64,000 bases of DNA from Lutibacter oceani (GCF_003384935.1 NZ_QTTQ01000009.1:744001-808000); one strand, 5' to 3'. Positions 44,499-54,455 are shown, counted from the first letter of the stretch. Made by a program: numbers and translations. Notes: a model not told the origin generated them from the sequence alone.

Positions 44499-46910
44499 TT
44501 AAGATGCTAATGCAGCGTCCATTAATGCTTTGTATTCTGCAGCAATAGCCATTGCGTTAGCATATCTAGCATCTAATGTATCAATTAAAGCTTGTAAATA
44601 TTCTAAATAAGCTTCATCAGCAGCTTCTTCAGTTTGAGCTAAAGCTAAAGCAACTTGAGCTTCTTCAATAGCTAAATCAGCGTCTGCGATTTGAGATTGT
44701 AGATCTTCTAACATATCTGCTAAATCATCTAAATCATCAGCACCCCAACCACCATAAGCGTTGATCATTGAAATTTTCAAGTCTTCTTGAAATTCTAAGG
44801 CATCTAGTTCTTGCTCTAAAACCCAATATGCTTGCCATTCAGTAATAATTTGAGCATGTAAATCAGCTTGTAAAGAACTTAAGTAACCTTCGTTAGCAAT
44901 TAGCTCATCATATTCAGCTTGCATTGCATCAACAATTGCTTGTTTAGCATCAATAATTGGTTGAATTTGAGAAATAGCTAAATTCCAATCAGCAATATCA
45001 GCTTGAGCATCTGCAATCATATCCAATAATTCAGCCTTAGTAGTTGCAACAAAAGCATCATAAGCAGCAATTGCATCATTTTTAGCAGTTAAAGCATCAG
45101 CTTCAGCAGTATCAGCAGCATCAGAAGCAGCTTCAGCAATATCTTCAGCAGCAGCAGCAGCATCATAATCAGCTTGAGCAGCAGCTTCAATAGCTACACC
45201 ATCTTCATACAATCCTTTTTTGTACTCATAATCTTCCTGAGCAGCAAGTAAATCATCAGCATAAGTATCCAATGCATCTTGAGCAGCATCAACAGCAGCT
45301 TGTGCAGCAGCAGTATCGGCTTTTGCAGCATCTAAAGCAGCAACAGCAGCATTTAATAAATCTGCATTTGTTTGCCAAGTATCATCAGCTTCAAAATCAT
45401 AATAATCACCAGCAGCTCCAACATCATTTCCATCATCATTAGTTACTTCAATTAATGCAACAGCAGCACCAGTTAAAGGAGAAACAGTTCCAGCATCAGC
45501 TGAATCCATATCTGTAGTATCTGTAGTATTTGGACCACCTACAACAGGAGCAACTACATAAATATAAGAAGTTATAGCATCTGCATGGTTTCCTAATAAA
45601 TCATCAGCACCTGCAAACCAAGTAATTCCAGAAGGATCAGCTTCAAAATTTGCTTTTCTTAAATCATATTCAACTTGAACTAAAGCTTCAGCAGCTTCAG
45701 CAGCTACTAAATCAGCATCAGCAGCAGCTTTATCAGCTAATAATGGAGCTTCTCCAGCTTCTAAAGCAGCTAATAAATCTACAGCATCTTGTAAATTAAC
45801 ATATAAATCTGCAATATCAGCTTGAATTTGATTCAATTCAGCTAATTTTTCAGCTTCTAAAGCTTCAGCAGCATCTTCAAGATCTTGAGCAGCATCAGCA
45901 GCAGCAACAGCAGCATCATATGCAGCAGCAGTTGCAGTTTTATCGGCTTCTAAATCAGCTACAGTAGCATCATAAGTATCATATGTTGCTTGCCAATCGG
46001 CAATATCATCTTGAGCATCTGCGATATCATCTTCTAAACCTTCTTTTTCAGAAATAGCATCCTCTAATTCATCTAAAGCATCTTCAAATCTATCAACAAA
46101 ATCACTAGCTACACCATTTTCTTCATAGATAGCCATAATTTCATTGAATTTTTCTTGCATCTCTACTTCTTTAGCATCAATAAGAGCATCAATAGCATCT
46201 TCTTCTTCTTTTAAAGTAGAAAGAATAGCTTCAACAGATGTTGGATCAGCCATATACGTTTCTAAATCAGCAATTGCAGCTTCTAATGCAGCTTTATTAT
46301 CATTTGCAGTTGCGATATCTGCATCTAACATTGCTAATACATATACCCAAGAAAGAGTATTACTATCAGTTAGCATAAGTTGAGCCTCAGCTAAATTAGC
46401 TTCTGCATTTAATTTATCCATAAGGATATAGTTAGCCGCTTCCATAGCATATCTGTAAGCGTATGCATATTCTGTTGCCAACTGTGCACCTGCAGCTTCT
46501 AATTCCGCAGCCAAAGCAGCCATTTCGATATTGAATTCAGCTTGAGCAATCTCTAAATCCATTTGAGCTTCTGCTACAGCTAAAGCAGTTTCAGCAGCTA
46601 ACTCCATTAATTCTTGCTCATTTACTAGAGCTTGATTTGCATTATCCTGAATAATACCTTCAGTTATTGCATCAACTTGAGCAGCTTGCGAAGCAATTAA
46701 TGCTGCTTGCGCTTGTGCCTGTTCAGCTTGCGCTTCTAACAATGTGGCTTCTGCATTTTGTACTGCAGCTTGTGCAGCTAGTAAATCAGCTTGAGCTCCA
46801 TAAATAGCCTCTACTACTGGAGATACTTCATTATCTATACAAGAAGTAAAGCTAACACTGATTAAGGTAGTCATCATCAGAACTACCGACAATTTTTTTA
46901 AATTTTTCAT
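44499..46910 (-). CDS. Giant acidic, alanine-rich coiled-coil lipoprotein, unknown function
   Basis: An 803-residue protein of no family I recognise. The signal peptide has lipobox VSFTSC (Cys24). Almost all the rest is predicted helix and coiled coil built from Ala with Asp, Glu, Gln, Leu and few Lys or Arg, e.g. LLAAQAAVQNAEATLLEAQA near residue 43 and AAVAALDAAKADTAAAQAAV near 525. A non-helical island of about 95 residues (roughly 418-515), with GITWFAGADDLL and a Thr/Asp/Gly-rich loop, interrupts the coil. Such a rod could span the periplasm or project from the outer membrane. Codon use is dominated by GCA/GCT, giving a base composition unlike its neighbours. The start follows a TAnnTTTG box at 46983-46990. 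Confidence 0.85.
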   Translation of the reverse strand: MKNLKKLSVVLMMTTLISVSFTSCIDNEVSPVVEAIYGAQADLLAAQAAVQNAEATLLEAQAEQAQAQAALIASQAAQVDAITEGIIQDNANQALVNEQELMELAAETALAVAEAQMDLEIAQAEFNIEMAALAAELEAAGAQLATEYAYAYRYAMEAANYILMDKLNAEANLAEAQLMLTDSNTLSWVYVLAMLDADIATANDNKAALEAAIADLETYMADPTSVEAILSTLKEEEDAIDALIDAKEVEMQEKFNEIMAIYEENGVASDFVDRFEDALDELEDAISEKEGLEDDIADAQDDIADWQATYDTYDATVADLEADKTATAAAYDAAVAAADAAQDLEDAAEALEAEKLAELNQIQADIADLYVNLQDAVDLLAALEAGEAPLLADKAAADADLVAAEAAEALVQVEYDLRKANFEADPSGITWFAGADDLLGNHADAITSYIYVVAPVVGGPNTTDTTDMDSADAGTVSPLTGAAVALIEVTNDDGNDVGAAGDYYDFEADDTWQTNADLLNAAVAALDAAKADTAAAQAAVDAAQDALDTYADDLLAAQEDYEYKKGLYEDGVAIEAAAQADYDAAAAAEDIAEAASDAADTAEADALTAKNDAIAAYDAFVATTKAELLDMIADAQADIADWNLAISQIQPIIDAKQAIVDAMQAEYDELIANEGYLSSLQADLHAQIITEWQAYWVLEQELDALEFQEDLKISMINAYGGWGADDLDDLADMLEDLQSQIADADLAIEEAQVALALAQTEEAADEAYLEYLQALIDTLDARYANAMAIAAEYKALMDAALAS

Positions 46911-46982
46911 TTTGTAACTTTTTAATTAATATTCTTTAAAATTTAAATAGGTTAATAAACTTGTGTTATTACAATTAGTTAA

Positions 46983-46990
46983 CAAAACTA
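46983..46990 (-). promoter_or_regulatory. -7 promoter element of the coiled-coil lipoprotein gene
   Basis: The reverse strand reads TAGTTTTG (TAnnTTTG), 72 bases before the ATG at 46910, leaving a leader of about 65 bases. Confidence 0.45.
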
Positions 46991-47419
46991 CATAATTTTT
47001 TTTATTATGCAATAATTGATTTGCTAAAACTGTTGTTTTTTTACTATATATATGCAAAACAAACGTTATAAATACCATATACAACTGCTAAACAGTCACT
47101 TAAAATTTTACAACTATTAAATCTTTTAGTTACTTTTTTAGAATAAGGCTTGTTAAAAATTATAAAAATGTATTTTTTTTAACGCTTCACATTGAAAGTA
47201 TAGTCAACTTTCTCTGTTTTAAGTAATAAAAGTGTTATTTAGTTAATAAAAATGGACTAAGAATCTATAAAAATTTATTAATAGGAGAATAATTTAAAGG
47301 TTTTTTTGAAAATAAAGAAAATTGATTATAAATATTTTATACCTATTATTATATGTTAGCAAGTTTACTTGAGTTTTTTAAAACTTCACAATAAAAAACA
47401 AAACTCATCGCTAAAAAGA

Positions 47420-47468
47420 ATAGTAATGAAGTAATCTCTCTATCTTAATGAAAAGATTGCTTTACTAT
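47420..47468. repeat. Degenerate REP-like intergenic repeat
   Basis: An imperfect inverted repeat: ATAGTAATGAAGTAATCT (47420-47437) against AGATTGCTTTACTAT (47454-47468), with a 16-base loop. The flanking CCTCACAATGACGAAG (47469-47484) matches the style of widespread flavobacterial intergenic palindromes containing TCATTGCGAGG. The arms no longer match exactly. Confidence 0.55.
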
Positions 47469-47509
47469 CCTCACAATGACGAAGAATAAATTAAATTAAT
47501 TTCTTTTTA

Positions 47510-49069
47510 TTATTTAATTGCTAAAATAGCAGCCTCGGCACAACGTTCTCCATCCATTGCTGCTGAAACAATACCACCAGCATAACCTCCACCTTCTCCA
47601 CAAGGGAATAAGCCTTGTAATTCAGGGTGTTCTAAGTTTTCATTTCTTGGAATATTTACAGGTGATGAAGTTCTTGATTCTACTCCAACTACATTTGCCT
47701 CTGCTGTATAATAACCGTGCATTTTTCTTCCAAATTCTTCAAAACCTTTACGCAACCTACTTCCAATTAATTTTGGTAATAAAGAGTGTAATGGAGCCGA
47801 TTTTAAACCTGGCTGATACGAAGTTGGATTTAAATCGTTAGACAATTTGCCTTCAACAAAATCAGTTAAACGTTGTGCTGGCGCGGTTTGTTTTCTTCCA
47901 CCTGCATTAAACGCTAATTTTTCCAAATCTTTTTGAAATTCAAGTCCTTTTAACTCACCAAATTGCTCGTATTTAAACAAATCTTTTTCTGTATTTATTT
48001 CAACCACAATTCCCGAATTTGCAAATAAATTATTTCGTTTTGAAGGTGACATTCCATTTACAACAACTTCACCATTTGCAGTTGCAGCAGGCACAATAAA
48101 TCCACCTGGGCACATACAAAATGAATATACCCCTCTACCATTTACTTGTTGTACTAAACTATAAGAAGCAGCTGGTAATAATTCATCTCGTTTTCCTTTA
48201 CAATGGTATTGAATGGAATCAATTATTTCCTGCGGATGTTCTACACGAACTCCCATTGCAAATGATTTAGATTTTAATGAAATATCTTTTCGCTGTAATA
48301 AATAATAAATATCCCTTGCCGAATGTCCTGTTGCTAAAATTACCGCATTTACAGTTAGTTCCGTTCCATTTTGGAGCTGAATTGCTTTTAATTTATGGTC
48401 TTTAATAACAAAATCTACAACTCTGCTTTCAAAATAAATTTCTCCACCATATTTTAAAATGGTTTCTCTAATGTTTTTTACAACCTTTGGTAATTTATTA
48501 GTTCCAATATGTGGATGTGCATCCACCAAAATTTGATCGGTAGCTCCATGATACACTAAGTTTTCAAAAATTCTTCTAACATCGCCACGTTTTAAACTTC
48601 GGGTATATAATTTCCCATCAGAATACGTTCCTGCACCACCTTCTCCAAAACAATAATTAGAATCTTCATCAACAATATGAAACTGATTAATTGCGCGTAA
48701 ATCACGTCTCCTGTCGCGTACATTTTTCCCTCTCTCTAAAACAATAGGTTTGTAACCTAACTCTATACAACGTAATGCAGCATACATTCCGGCAGGTCCA
48801 AAGCCAATAATATGGATTTCTTTAGCAGAAGAAACATCCTTGTAATCAAAATAATATTCAGAAGTTTCTGGCATTGATTCGTTTATATAAACGGCAAGTT
48901 TATAATTAAAAATAATGACAGCTTTTCTAGCATCAATAGATTTACGCAATACTTTTATGGCATTTATATTTTTACCATTAATTTTTAAATATTGTGCAGC
49001 CTTTTTTTTAAGAATCTCTTCTTGTGAAACTTCTTTAATTGGCACTCTAATTTGAATCTCTTTAACCAT
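47510..49069 (-). CDS. FAD-dependent oxidoreductase (COG2509-like)
   Basis: A 519-residue flavoprotein from Met at 49069 (MVKEIQIRVPIKEVSQEEIL). N-terminal ferredoxin-like region about residues 1-75; FAD motif HIIGFGPAGMYAALRCIELG near residue 92; GEGGAGTYSDGKLYT; C-terminal FAD motif GLFPCGEGGGYAGGIVSAAM with DGERCAEA near the end. The conserved C-terminal GEGxGYAGGI is typical of uncharacterised FAD dehydrogenases. The frame is open to 49087, but a -7 box (49075-49082) lies there. The substrate is unknown; it is a single gene. Confidence 0.93.
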   Translation of the reverse strand: MVKEIQIRVPIKEVSQEEILKKKAAQYLKINGKNINAIKVLRKSIDARKAVIIFNYKLAVYINESMPETSEYYFDYKDVSSAKEIHIIGFGPAGMYAALRCIELGYKPIVLERGKNVRDRRRDLRAINQFHIVDEDSNYCFGEGGAGTYSDGKLYTRSLKRGDVRRIFENLVYHGATDQILVDAHPHIGTNKLPKVVKNIRETILKYGGEIYFESRVVDFVIKDHKLKAIQLQNGTELTVNAVILATGHSARDIYYLLQRKDISLKSKSFAMGVRVEHPQEIIDSIQYHCKGKRDELLPAASYSLVQQVNGRGVYSFCMCPGGFIVPAATANGEVVVNGMSPSKRNNLFANSGIVVEINTEKDLFKYEQFGELKGLEFQKDLEKLAFNAGGRKQTAPAQRLTDFVEGKLSNDLNPTSYQPGLKSAPLHSLLPKLIGSRLRKGFEEFGRKMHGYYTAEANVVGVESRTSSPVNIPRNENLEHPELQGLFPCGEGGGYAGGIVSAAMDGERCAEAAILAIK

Positions 49070-49074
49070 CGTGG

Positions 49075-49082
49075 CAAAATTA
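49075..49082 (-). promoter_or_regulatory. -7 promoter element of the FAD oxidoreductase gene
   Basis: The reverse strand reads TAATTTTG (TAnnTTTG), ending 5 bases before the ATG at 49069. Use of this box would give a leaderless or almost leaderless mRNA. Confidence 0.45.
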
Positions 49083-49135
49083 GTCAAATTTCAACGAAAT
49101 AACTATTGATATTAAATTGCTATATATACTTAATA

Positions 49136-49143
49136 TATTTTTG
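49136..49143 (+). promoter_or_regulatory. -7 promoter element of the aldo/keto reductase gene
   Basis: TATTTTTG matches TAnnTTTG, 47 bases before the ATG at 49191. Confidence 0.4.
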
Positions 49144-49190
49144 ATTGCAGCTTTTTTGAATTACTTTTAACATTCCAAAAAACAATAAAA

Positions 49191-50177
49191 ATGAAGTATA
49201 GAACTTTAGGAAAGACAGGACTTAAAATATCAGAAATTAGTTTAGGAACTTGGCAAGTTGGCGGAAAATGGGGAAGTGATTTCAACGAAAAAACAGCTGA
49301 AGAAATTATAAATACAGCTATAGATAATGGTATTAATTTTATTGACACTGCAGATGTTTATAGTGATAGATTGAGTGAAAGAGCAGTTGGTAAAGTTGTT
49401 CGTTCCCGTTCAGAAGAAGTTTATATTGCTACCAAATGTGGGCGACAATTGAATCCGCATAACAACGCTTCCTATAATGTAAAGGTTTTAAGAAAATTTA
49501 TTGAAGATAGTTTGTCTAATTTAGGTGATGAACGTATTGATTTAATTCAATTACATTGTCCGCCAACCGAAGTTTATTATCGCCCTGAAATTTTTGGGTT
49601 GTTTGATGATTTAACCAAAGAAGGAAAAATCAGGAATTATGGGGTAAGTGTGGAAAAAGTGGAAGAAGCATTAAAAGCTATTGAATATGAAGGAGTTGCA
49701 ACGGTTCAAATAATTTTTAATATGTTGCGTCAGCGTCCAAGTGAGTTGTTTTTTAGAGAGGCAAAAGCTAAAAATGTTGGTATTTTGGCAAGAGTTCCAT
49801 TAGCAAGCGGTTTGTTAACCGGAAAATTTAATGCTGCGTCAACTTTTGATAAAGAGGACCATCGTAATTTTAATAGAGAAGGAGCAGCTTTTGATAAAGG
49901 AGAAACTTTTTCGGGAATTGATTATAATTTAGGTTTAAAAACGGTGGAGGAATTAAAACAGGTTTTTGGTGAAGACCAAAGCATGGTGCATAAAGCGTTG
50001 CAATGGATTTTAGCTTTTGAAGAAGTAAGTTGTGTAATTCCAGGAGCTTCAAATGTTTCTCAATTGTTAAATAATTTAGATACTTACAATGCTAAACCAT
50101 TATCAAAAATAGAATTTGAAAAAGTAAATGAGATTTACACTAAAAACATAAAAAATAGTGTGCATCATTTGTGGTAA
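49191..50177 (+). CDS. Aldo/keto reductase
   Basis: A 328-residue NADPH-dependent TIM-barrel oxidoreductase. Catalytic tetrad: Asp and Tyr in FIDTADVYSDRLSERAVGK (about residues 49-60), Lys in EVYIATKCGRQ, and His in LIQLHCPPTEVYY. C-terminal cofactor region CVIPGASNVSQLLNNL. It resembles the general stress/YajO-type branch. The substrate is unknown. It converges closely (11 bases) with the large T9SS protein gene. Confidence 0.94.
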   Translation: MKYRTLGKTGLKISEISLGTWQVGGKWGSDFNEKTAEEIINTAIDNGINFIDTADVYSDRLSERAVGKVVRSRSEEVYIATKCGRQLNPHNNASYNVKVLRKFIEDSLSNLGDERIDLIQLHCPPTEVYYRPEIFGLFDDLTKEGKIRNYGVSVEKVEEALKAIEYEGVATVQIIFNMLRQRPSELFFREAKAKNVGILARVPLASGLLTGKFNAASTFDKEDHRNFNREGAAFDKGETFSGIDYNLGLKTVEELKQVFGEDQSMVHKALQWILAFEEVSCVIPGASNVSQLLNNLDTYNAKPLSKIEFEKVNEIYTKNIKNSVHHLW

Positions 50178-50188
50178 TTAGAAAATAA

Positions 50189-53100
50189 TTACCTCCTTAT
50201 TAAACTAAAATGCCCTTGTTTGCTTCGAGATTTTCCAGTTTTATCTGTTAATTCAACAGTAAACCAATAATCTGTTGAAGGCAATTCTTTACCATTGTAT
50301 AAACCATCCCACCCTTCAATGTTTGGATTAATTTGTGCTATTAATTTACCAAATCTATCAAAAATATTGAGCAAAGAACTTGGGTAAAAACTGTTACTTA
50401 TTCCTAAAATATTCCAAGTATCATTATAGCCGTCATTATTAGGTGTAAAGAATTTTGGATAGCCGATAATTGAAACTTCCAACCCCACGGTTCCACAGTT
50501 ATCAGTATCTCTTACGTACAATGTATGAATCCCCGCTGGAACATTATCAAAAAATGGTTCATCTTGAAATGGACCGAATTCACTATTCAGCGAATACTCG
50601 TAATCATCATCTCCTAAATTATTATTGGCATCATTTATAGTTATTGAATTATTACTTGAATCATCAATAATTGTTACATCATCTAAATCAATATTTGCAA
50701 CATCAGATTTTTCAACAAAAATGGTTCGCGGTAAAGATTCACAACCTAAATTAGAAGTTGCAATTACTGTAAAATAACCTCCTTCAAAAGTGGGATAAGA
50801 AGCTTGGTCGCTCACAATATTTCCATTACTATCATACCATTGGTACGTATAATTATCATCTGGATTTAACGGTTCTAAAATGGTTGGAGGTGTATTTAAG
50901 CACAGTATTTGCTCAGTTTCAACTTCAAAATTTGGTAATGGATTTACAATAAAATTTAAGGCTGTTGAAATACTGCAGGTTGTATTTAATGGATTTTGTA
51001 TTATAACAGTTACATCTTGGCTTGAAGTAAAAAAGGGATTTGGCAAGGGACTTGGTAACGGATTGTCATCTGCATCAAAATAGAAAACTTGCATGTTAGT
51101 TTGTCCTCCCAACAAACTTGTTTCAATTGTTGAGGTATCAAAACTAGAAAATCCGTCAGTAGTGTTTTCTCCGTCATCACAAAGAGGTTCAATTGTTACT
51201 GGATAAACTTCAGGAGCATCATCAACAATAAATTCAAGAGTTGTTTCATCAAAACAAGCTGGATTTATGGTTGAATTATTGTTTTCAACTTTTATGGTTA
51301 TTGTTTGGCTTTTAGTTAAAAACGGATTTGGAAGCGGGCTTGGCAATGGATTTCCAGCTTCATCAAAATAACTAATTGTAATTTTGGTTTGTCCGTTTCT
51401 TATGGTTTCATCAATTGCTGAAGTATCAAAAAGAAACAAACCATCTTGGTCGTCATCACATTGGCGTTCAATTGTTACAGGAGTTGCAATTGGTAAAGGC
51501 TCCACGTGTAAAGTTATAACATGATTTAAACCCAAACAGGCATTTACATCATCACTATCAATTCTAATATAAATTTCTTGTTCCCAGGGGGTTGAATTTT
51601 TATAATTTGAAATATCCGGAATTGCATTTATTTCAGATAAAGCATCATTTAAATTTTCAAAATAGGTAATTCTAACTTCTTGAGATGAAAATATAGGTTT
51701 TGTATCAATTAGTTTTTGTTCGGCATCACTAAAATTGAAAAAAGTAAGTCCATCTTGATTGTTCGATGGTTGGTCTTCACACAAATAATAATTTAAGTGA
51801 AAATCACTTGGAATTTGAGTTGCGCCAACTTTTAAATTTATTTTAGCGAACCGCTCACAGCCGTTTATGGTTTTTATTTTCACATACACTAAACTATTAA
51901 TTACACTCGGGTTTTCGTATGCAATTGGATTTTCAATTAAATTAGAATATGCTGCATCTCTGTAAAATTCAAAAGTCTCATTTAAATAATTTTCTGATAT
52001 TAATTCATTGGCTTCATTTAAATTAAACACACTAAAACCATCATTTGTATCATCATTATCACATTGTTCTAAAACAACTTCCGAAGCCTTTAAAACCGGC
52101 AAAGGATTCACTTCTATTTCAAAAGATCCAGTAACACTACATTTAGTTAAATTGTTATTTTCAATTTTGAAATATATAGTTTGCGGACTTCCAACAGTTG
52201 TATTCTTATAATTTGATGCATTTGAAATTTCCTGACTTAAAGAGGTATCTGAAAAATAAGAAATAGTATAATCAGCTGCATTTTTTCCATTTAAAATTGA
52301 AGACTGATTTTCAGTTAAATTAAAATACTCAATTCCATCTATATCAGTGCCAAATGCATTTGAATCGCACACACTTATTTTGGGAATAGTATCCAAAGGA
52401 GTTGGAGTTTCATATAAAAGCACCTTGATTTCAAGTCGGTTTGTACTTTCACAAGTATTAATAGTTTGTGTGGCGTAATATGATGTATTGTTTAATAAAA
52501 TTTCAAAATTATTTAAAGGAGTAGTGCTTGTTTCAGTTGCATACCAGCGGATATCAGTTCCATTAACCGATAAATTATTTATTGTTGCGTTTTCAGTATC
52601 GCAAAATGTTTGTAATGGTAAAGATGTGGTAGGAGGATTTATATGAACAACTGTTAAGGTCACTGGTTTTCTATCAAGTGTTGTACAGCCATTTTCAGCG
52701 GCATCAACATAATAAGTTGTGGTATTGTTTAAAACTGGAGTTGTAAAACTTGTTCCTTTAAAAATAGAAGAACCACCAGTTAATGTGTTATACCAGTTTA
52801 TTTCACCTGCAGTTGCAGTTGCGGTTAAAATTCCAGAACCATTTCCACAAATAAGATTTTCTGTAACAGCTAAAATTTCAGGAATTTCTTTAACTGTAGC
52901 TATTACCGCTGTTTTTTCTCCATTAATACAACCGTTTACCGATGCCAAAGCATAAAAAGTGGTTGTGGTTGAAATTATTGGAGTTTGCCAATTTTCCCCT
53001 TCCCCGATTGAAACTGTACTTGTTTCAGAATTAAACCAAAGCACTTTACCTGCACTTGCAGAAGCTATTAATTCAACTGAACCTTCTCCACATCTTTCAC

Positions 53101-54082
53101 CATCTGAAGAAGAAACAATACTAGGTATTGTAATTTTAGTACTTGCTGACAATGTTAGAATAGGGTCTCCGGGCATTCCTCCATATTCTACAATATACCC
53201 TTTTGGCTGGTAATCTCCAGAAGTTGCACCTGTATTAGATAAATCGTTCCAGGCACCTCTTATTCCAACATTTGGCGCTGTTATATGCGCATAATCTTCA
53301 TCACCTGATTGATTGGGTTCTTGATAATTCCAAAAAGCAAAATAAAATGGAGCCGTTGCAGTTCCATTTATGCCTCCTTGCCAAAAAGTAGTTCCGTTTT
53401 CCGGACCAGTAACCCATTTCCAAGTTTGCTCTGTGCCAGCATCACTACCACCAATCCAACCAGCTCCAGATGCTTGCTCACCTGTTAGTTGCGCTTCTTC
53501 AGAAGATGTAATTGTTGCCAAATAACCTTTTAATCCGTAATAATCTAAATTTTCTGCTGCTGCTTTTGCATCAGTCCAAGTAATTCCTAAAGATGGAATA
53601 AATTCATAATAATGACCTGTTAGTGGTAAATAATTTTTTTCATCAATAGTAATTGAAAAAGTTCTTTCCCCAGTTATATTAGCATTCGTATTTTCAAAAA
53701 CAACATCATTTACCGCAGCAATTAAATCTTCATAATTTGAAGTTCCAGATCCTATCCAATTTAACACTAATTTCCCTTCTGAAATGTTAAATGTTTCTGC
53801 CTGAATATTTGGATGTAAACTTGAATTTAATAATATTAATTTATCCTGACCTTGCACATAACCTGTTGAAATTTGAATATAAATTGCTTCAATTTGGTTA
53901 GTTCCACCTGTAATATCAAAATCTGTAACTACATTTATTTGAGATAAAGGGCAATAAAATTGATTGCCAGTTGCAGTTACTGTTGGTGGTGTATTTGTTT
54001 GAGACCAGCTATAACTATAAAAACTGCAAAAAAATAAAAAAACTGTTAAAAAAAAATATATATTGGTTTGTACTAACCGCAT
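50189..54082 (-). CDS. T9SS type B cargo protein with lectin-like and Ig-like modules
   Basis: A 1297-residue secreted protein. Signal peptide to about residue 28 (FLTVFLFFCSFYSYSWSQ). A C-type-lectin-like domain at about residues 145-300 contains ITWTDAKAAAENLDYYGLKG, YLATITSSEEAQLTGEQA and WNDLS. Two or three Ig-like modules follow (about 320-560, each with WFNSETST or INWYNTLTGGSSI-type strands), then a series of roughly 100-120-residue repeats, two of which share SPLPNPF(L/F)T. The C-terminal T9SS type B sorting domain begins FFTPNNDGYNDTWNILGI (about residue 1208) and ends GHFSLIRR. It is probably anchored at or released from the cell surface as an adhesin. No catalytic motif is visible. 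Confidence 0.92.
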   Translation of the reverse strand: MRLVQTNIYFFLTVFLFFCSFYSYSWSQTNTPPTVTATGNQFYCPLSQINVVTDFDITGGTNQIEAIYIQISTGYVQGQDKLILLNSSLHPNIQAETFNISEGKLVLNWIGSGTSNYEDLIAAVNDVVFENTNANITGERTFSITIDEKNYLPLTGHYYEFIPSLGITWTDAKAAAENLDYYGLKGYLATITSSEEAQLTGEQASGAGWIGGSDAGTEQTWKWVTGPENGTTFWQGGINGTATAPFYFAFWNYQEPNQSGDEDYAHITAPNVGIRGAWNDLSNTGATSGDYQPKGYIVEYGGMPGDPILTLSASTKITIPSIVSSSDGERCGEGSVELIASASAGKVLWFNSETSTVSIGEGENWQTPIISTTTTFYALASVNGCINGEKTAVIATVKEIPEILAVTENLICGNGSGILTATATAGEINWYNTLTGGSSIFKGTSFTTPVLNNTTTYYVDAAENGCTTLDRKPVTLTVVHINPPTTSLPLQTFCDTENATINNLSVNGTDIRWYATETSTTPLNNFEILLNNTSYYATQTINTCESTNRLEIKVLLYETPTPLDTIPKISVCDSNAFGTDIDGIEYFNLTENQSSILNGKNAADYTISYFSDTSLSQEISNASNYKNTTVGSPQTIYFKIENNNLTKCSVTGSFEIEVNPLPVLKASEVVLEQCDNDDTNDGFSVFNLNEANELISENYLNETFEFYRDAAYSNLIENPIAYENPSVINSLVYVKIKTINGCERFAKINLKVGATQIPSDFHLNYYLCEDQPSNNQDGLTFFNFSDAEQKLIDTKPIFSSQEVRITYFENLNDALSEINAIPDISNYKNSTPWEQEIYIRIDSDDVNACLGLNHVITLHVEPLPIATPVTIERQCDDDQDGLFLFDTSAIDETIRNGQTKITISYFDEAGNPLPSPLPNPFLTKSQTITIKVENNNSTINPACFDETTLEFIVDDAPEVYPVTIEPLCDDGENTTDGFSSFDTSTIETSLLGGQTNMQVFYFDADDNPLPSPLPNPFFTSSQDVTVIIQNPLNTTCSISTALNFIVNPLPNFEVETEQILCLNTPPTILEPLNPDDNYTYQWYDSNGNIVSDQASYPTFEGGYFTVIATSNLGCESLPRTIFVEKSDVANIDLDDVTIIDDSSNNSITINDANNNLGDDDYEYSLNSEFGPFQDEPFFDNVPAGIHTLYVRDTDNCGTVGLEVSIIGYPKFFTPNNDGYNDTWNILGISNSFYPSSLLNIFDRFGKLIAQINPNIEGWDGLYNGKELPSTDYWFTVELTDKTGKSRSKQGHFSLIRR

Positions 54083-54167
54083 CTTAAAAATTATGGAAGT
54101 GTAAAAATAAGGAATTATATGCTAAAAATAATTAATAATTTTCTTTTGAGTTTATTTTAATTTTAGA

Positions 54168-54455
54168 TTAAAAATTAAAATAATTGAACATTATAATAAT
54201 TATTAAAACTGCTATTGCTCCAGTAATTAAGTATAAAACTTGTTTTTTATTTTCTTGTTTAGCTTCCTCTTGAATTTTTACTTTAAATTTTTCTAATTCA
54301 GTTTTTGAAAGTTTAGGAATATTATATTCAGTTTTGGCATTTCTAACATTGGAATAGTAATTACCTCCTTTAAACTTGTTTCGCCTAGAAGTTTTTAAAG
54401 CGGCGTTTTGCTTTAAACTGTTAATCATATGTTGAACACTTCCACCGAAACTCAT
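54168..54455 (-). CDS. Small conserved membrane protein of the flotillin operon
   Basis: A 95-residue protein: N-terminal MSFGGSVQHMINSLKQNAAL, a basic middle (SRRNKFKGGNYYSNVRNAK), a charged helix, and one C-terminal transmembrane helix VLYLITGAIAVLIIIIMFNY. The basic, Gly-containing N-terminus and tail anchor suggest a cytosolic domain tethered to the membrane. Function unknown. It lies on the same strand downstream of the flotillin gene, separated by a 15-bp-arm hairpin. Confidence 0.75.
   Translation of the reverse strand: MSFGGSVQHMINSLKQNAALKTSRRNKFKGGNYYSNVRNAKTEYNIPKLSKTELEKFKVKIQEEAKQENKKQVLYLITGAIAVLIIIIMFNYFNF

Larger units (their letters stand above)
46911..47509. other. Long AT-rich non-coding region
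   Basis: A stretch of 599 bases between two genes on the reverse strand. It holds the promoter of the coiled-coil lipoprotein (46983-46990) and a decayed REP-like repeat (47420-47468). The rest is AT-rich with only tiny open frames (e.g. 22 codons from 47048 or so) that lack support. I see no tRNA or RNA motif. Confidence 0.6.

Noticed and set aside
44499-46910. Repeated AGC/GCA words looking like a tandem repeat array
   Set aside because: They follow from alanine-rich coding sequence; there is no fixed unit or spacing, so this is not a CRISPR or satellite.
47048-47116. Tiny ORF of about 22 codons in the 600-base gap
   Set aside because: No ribosome site, no conservation evidence, and composition like surrounding non-coding DNA.
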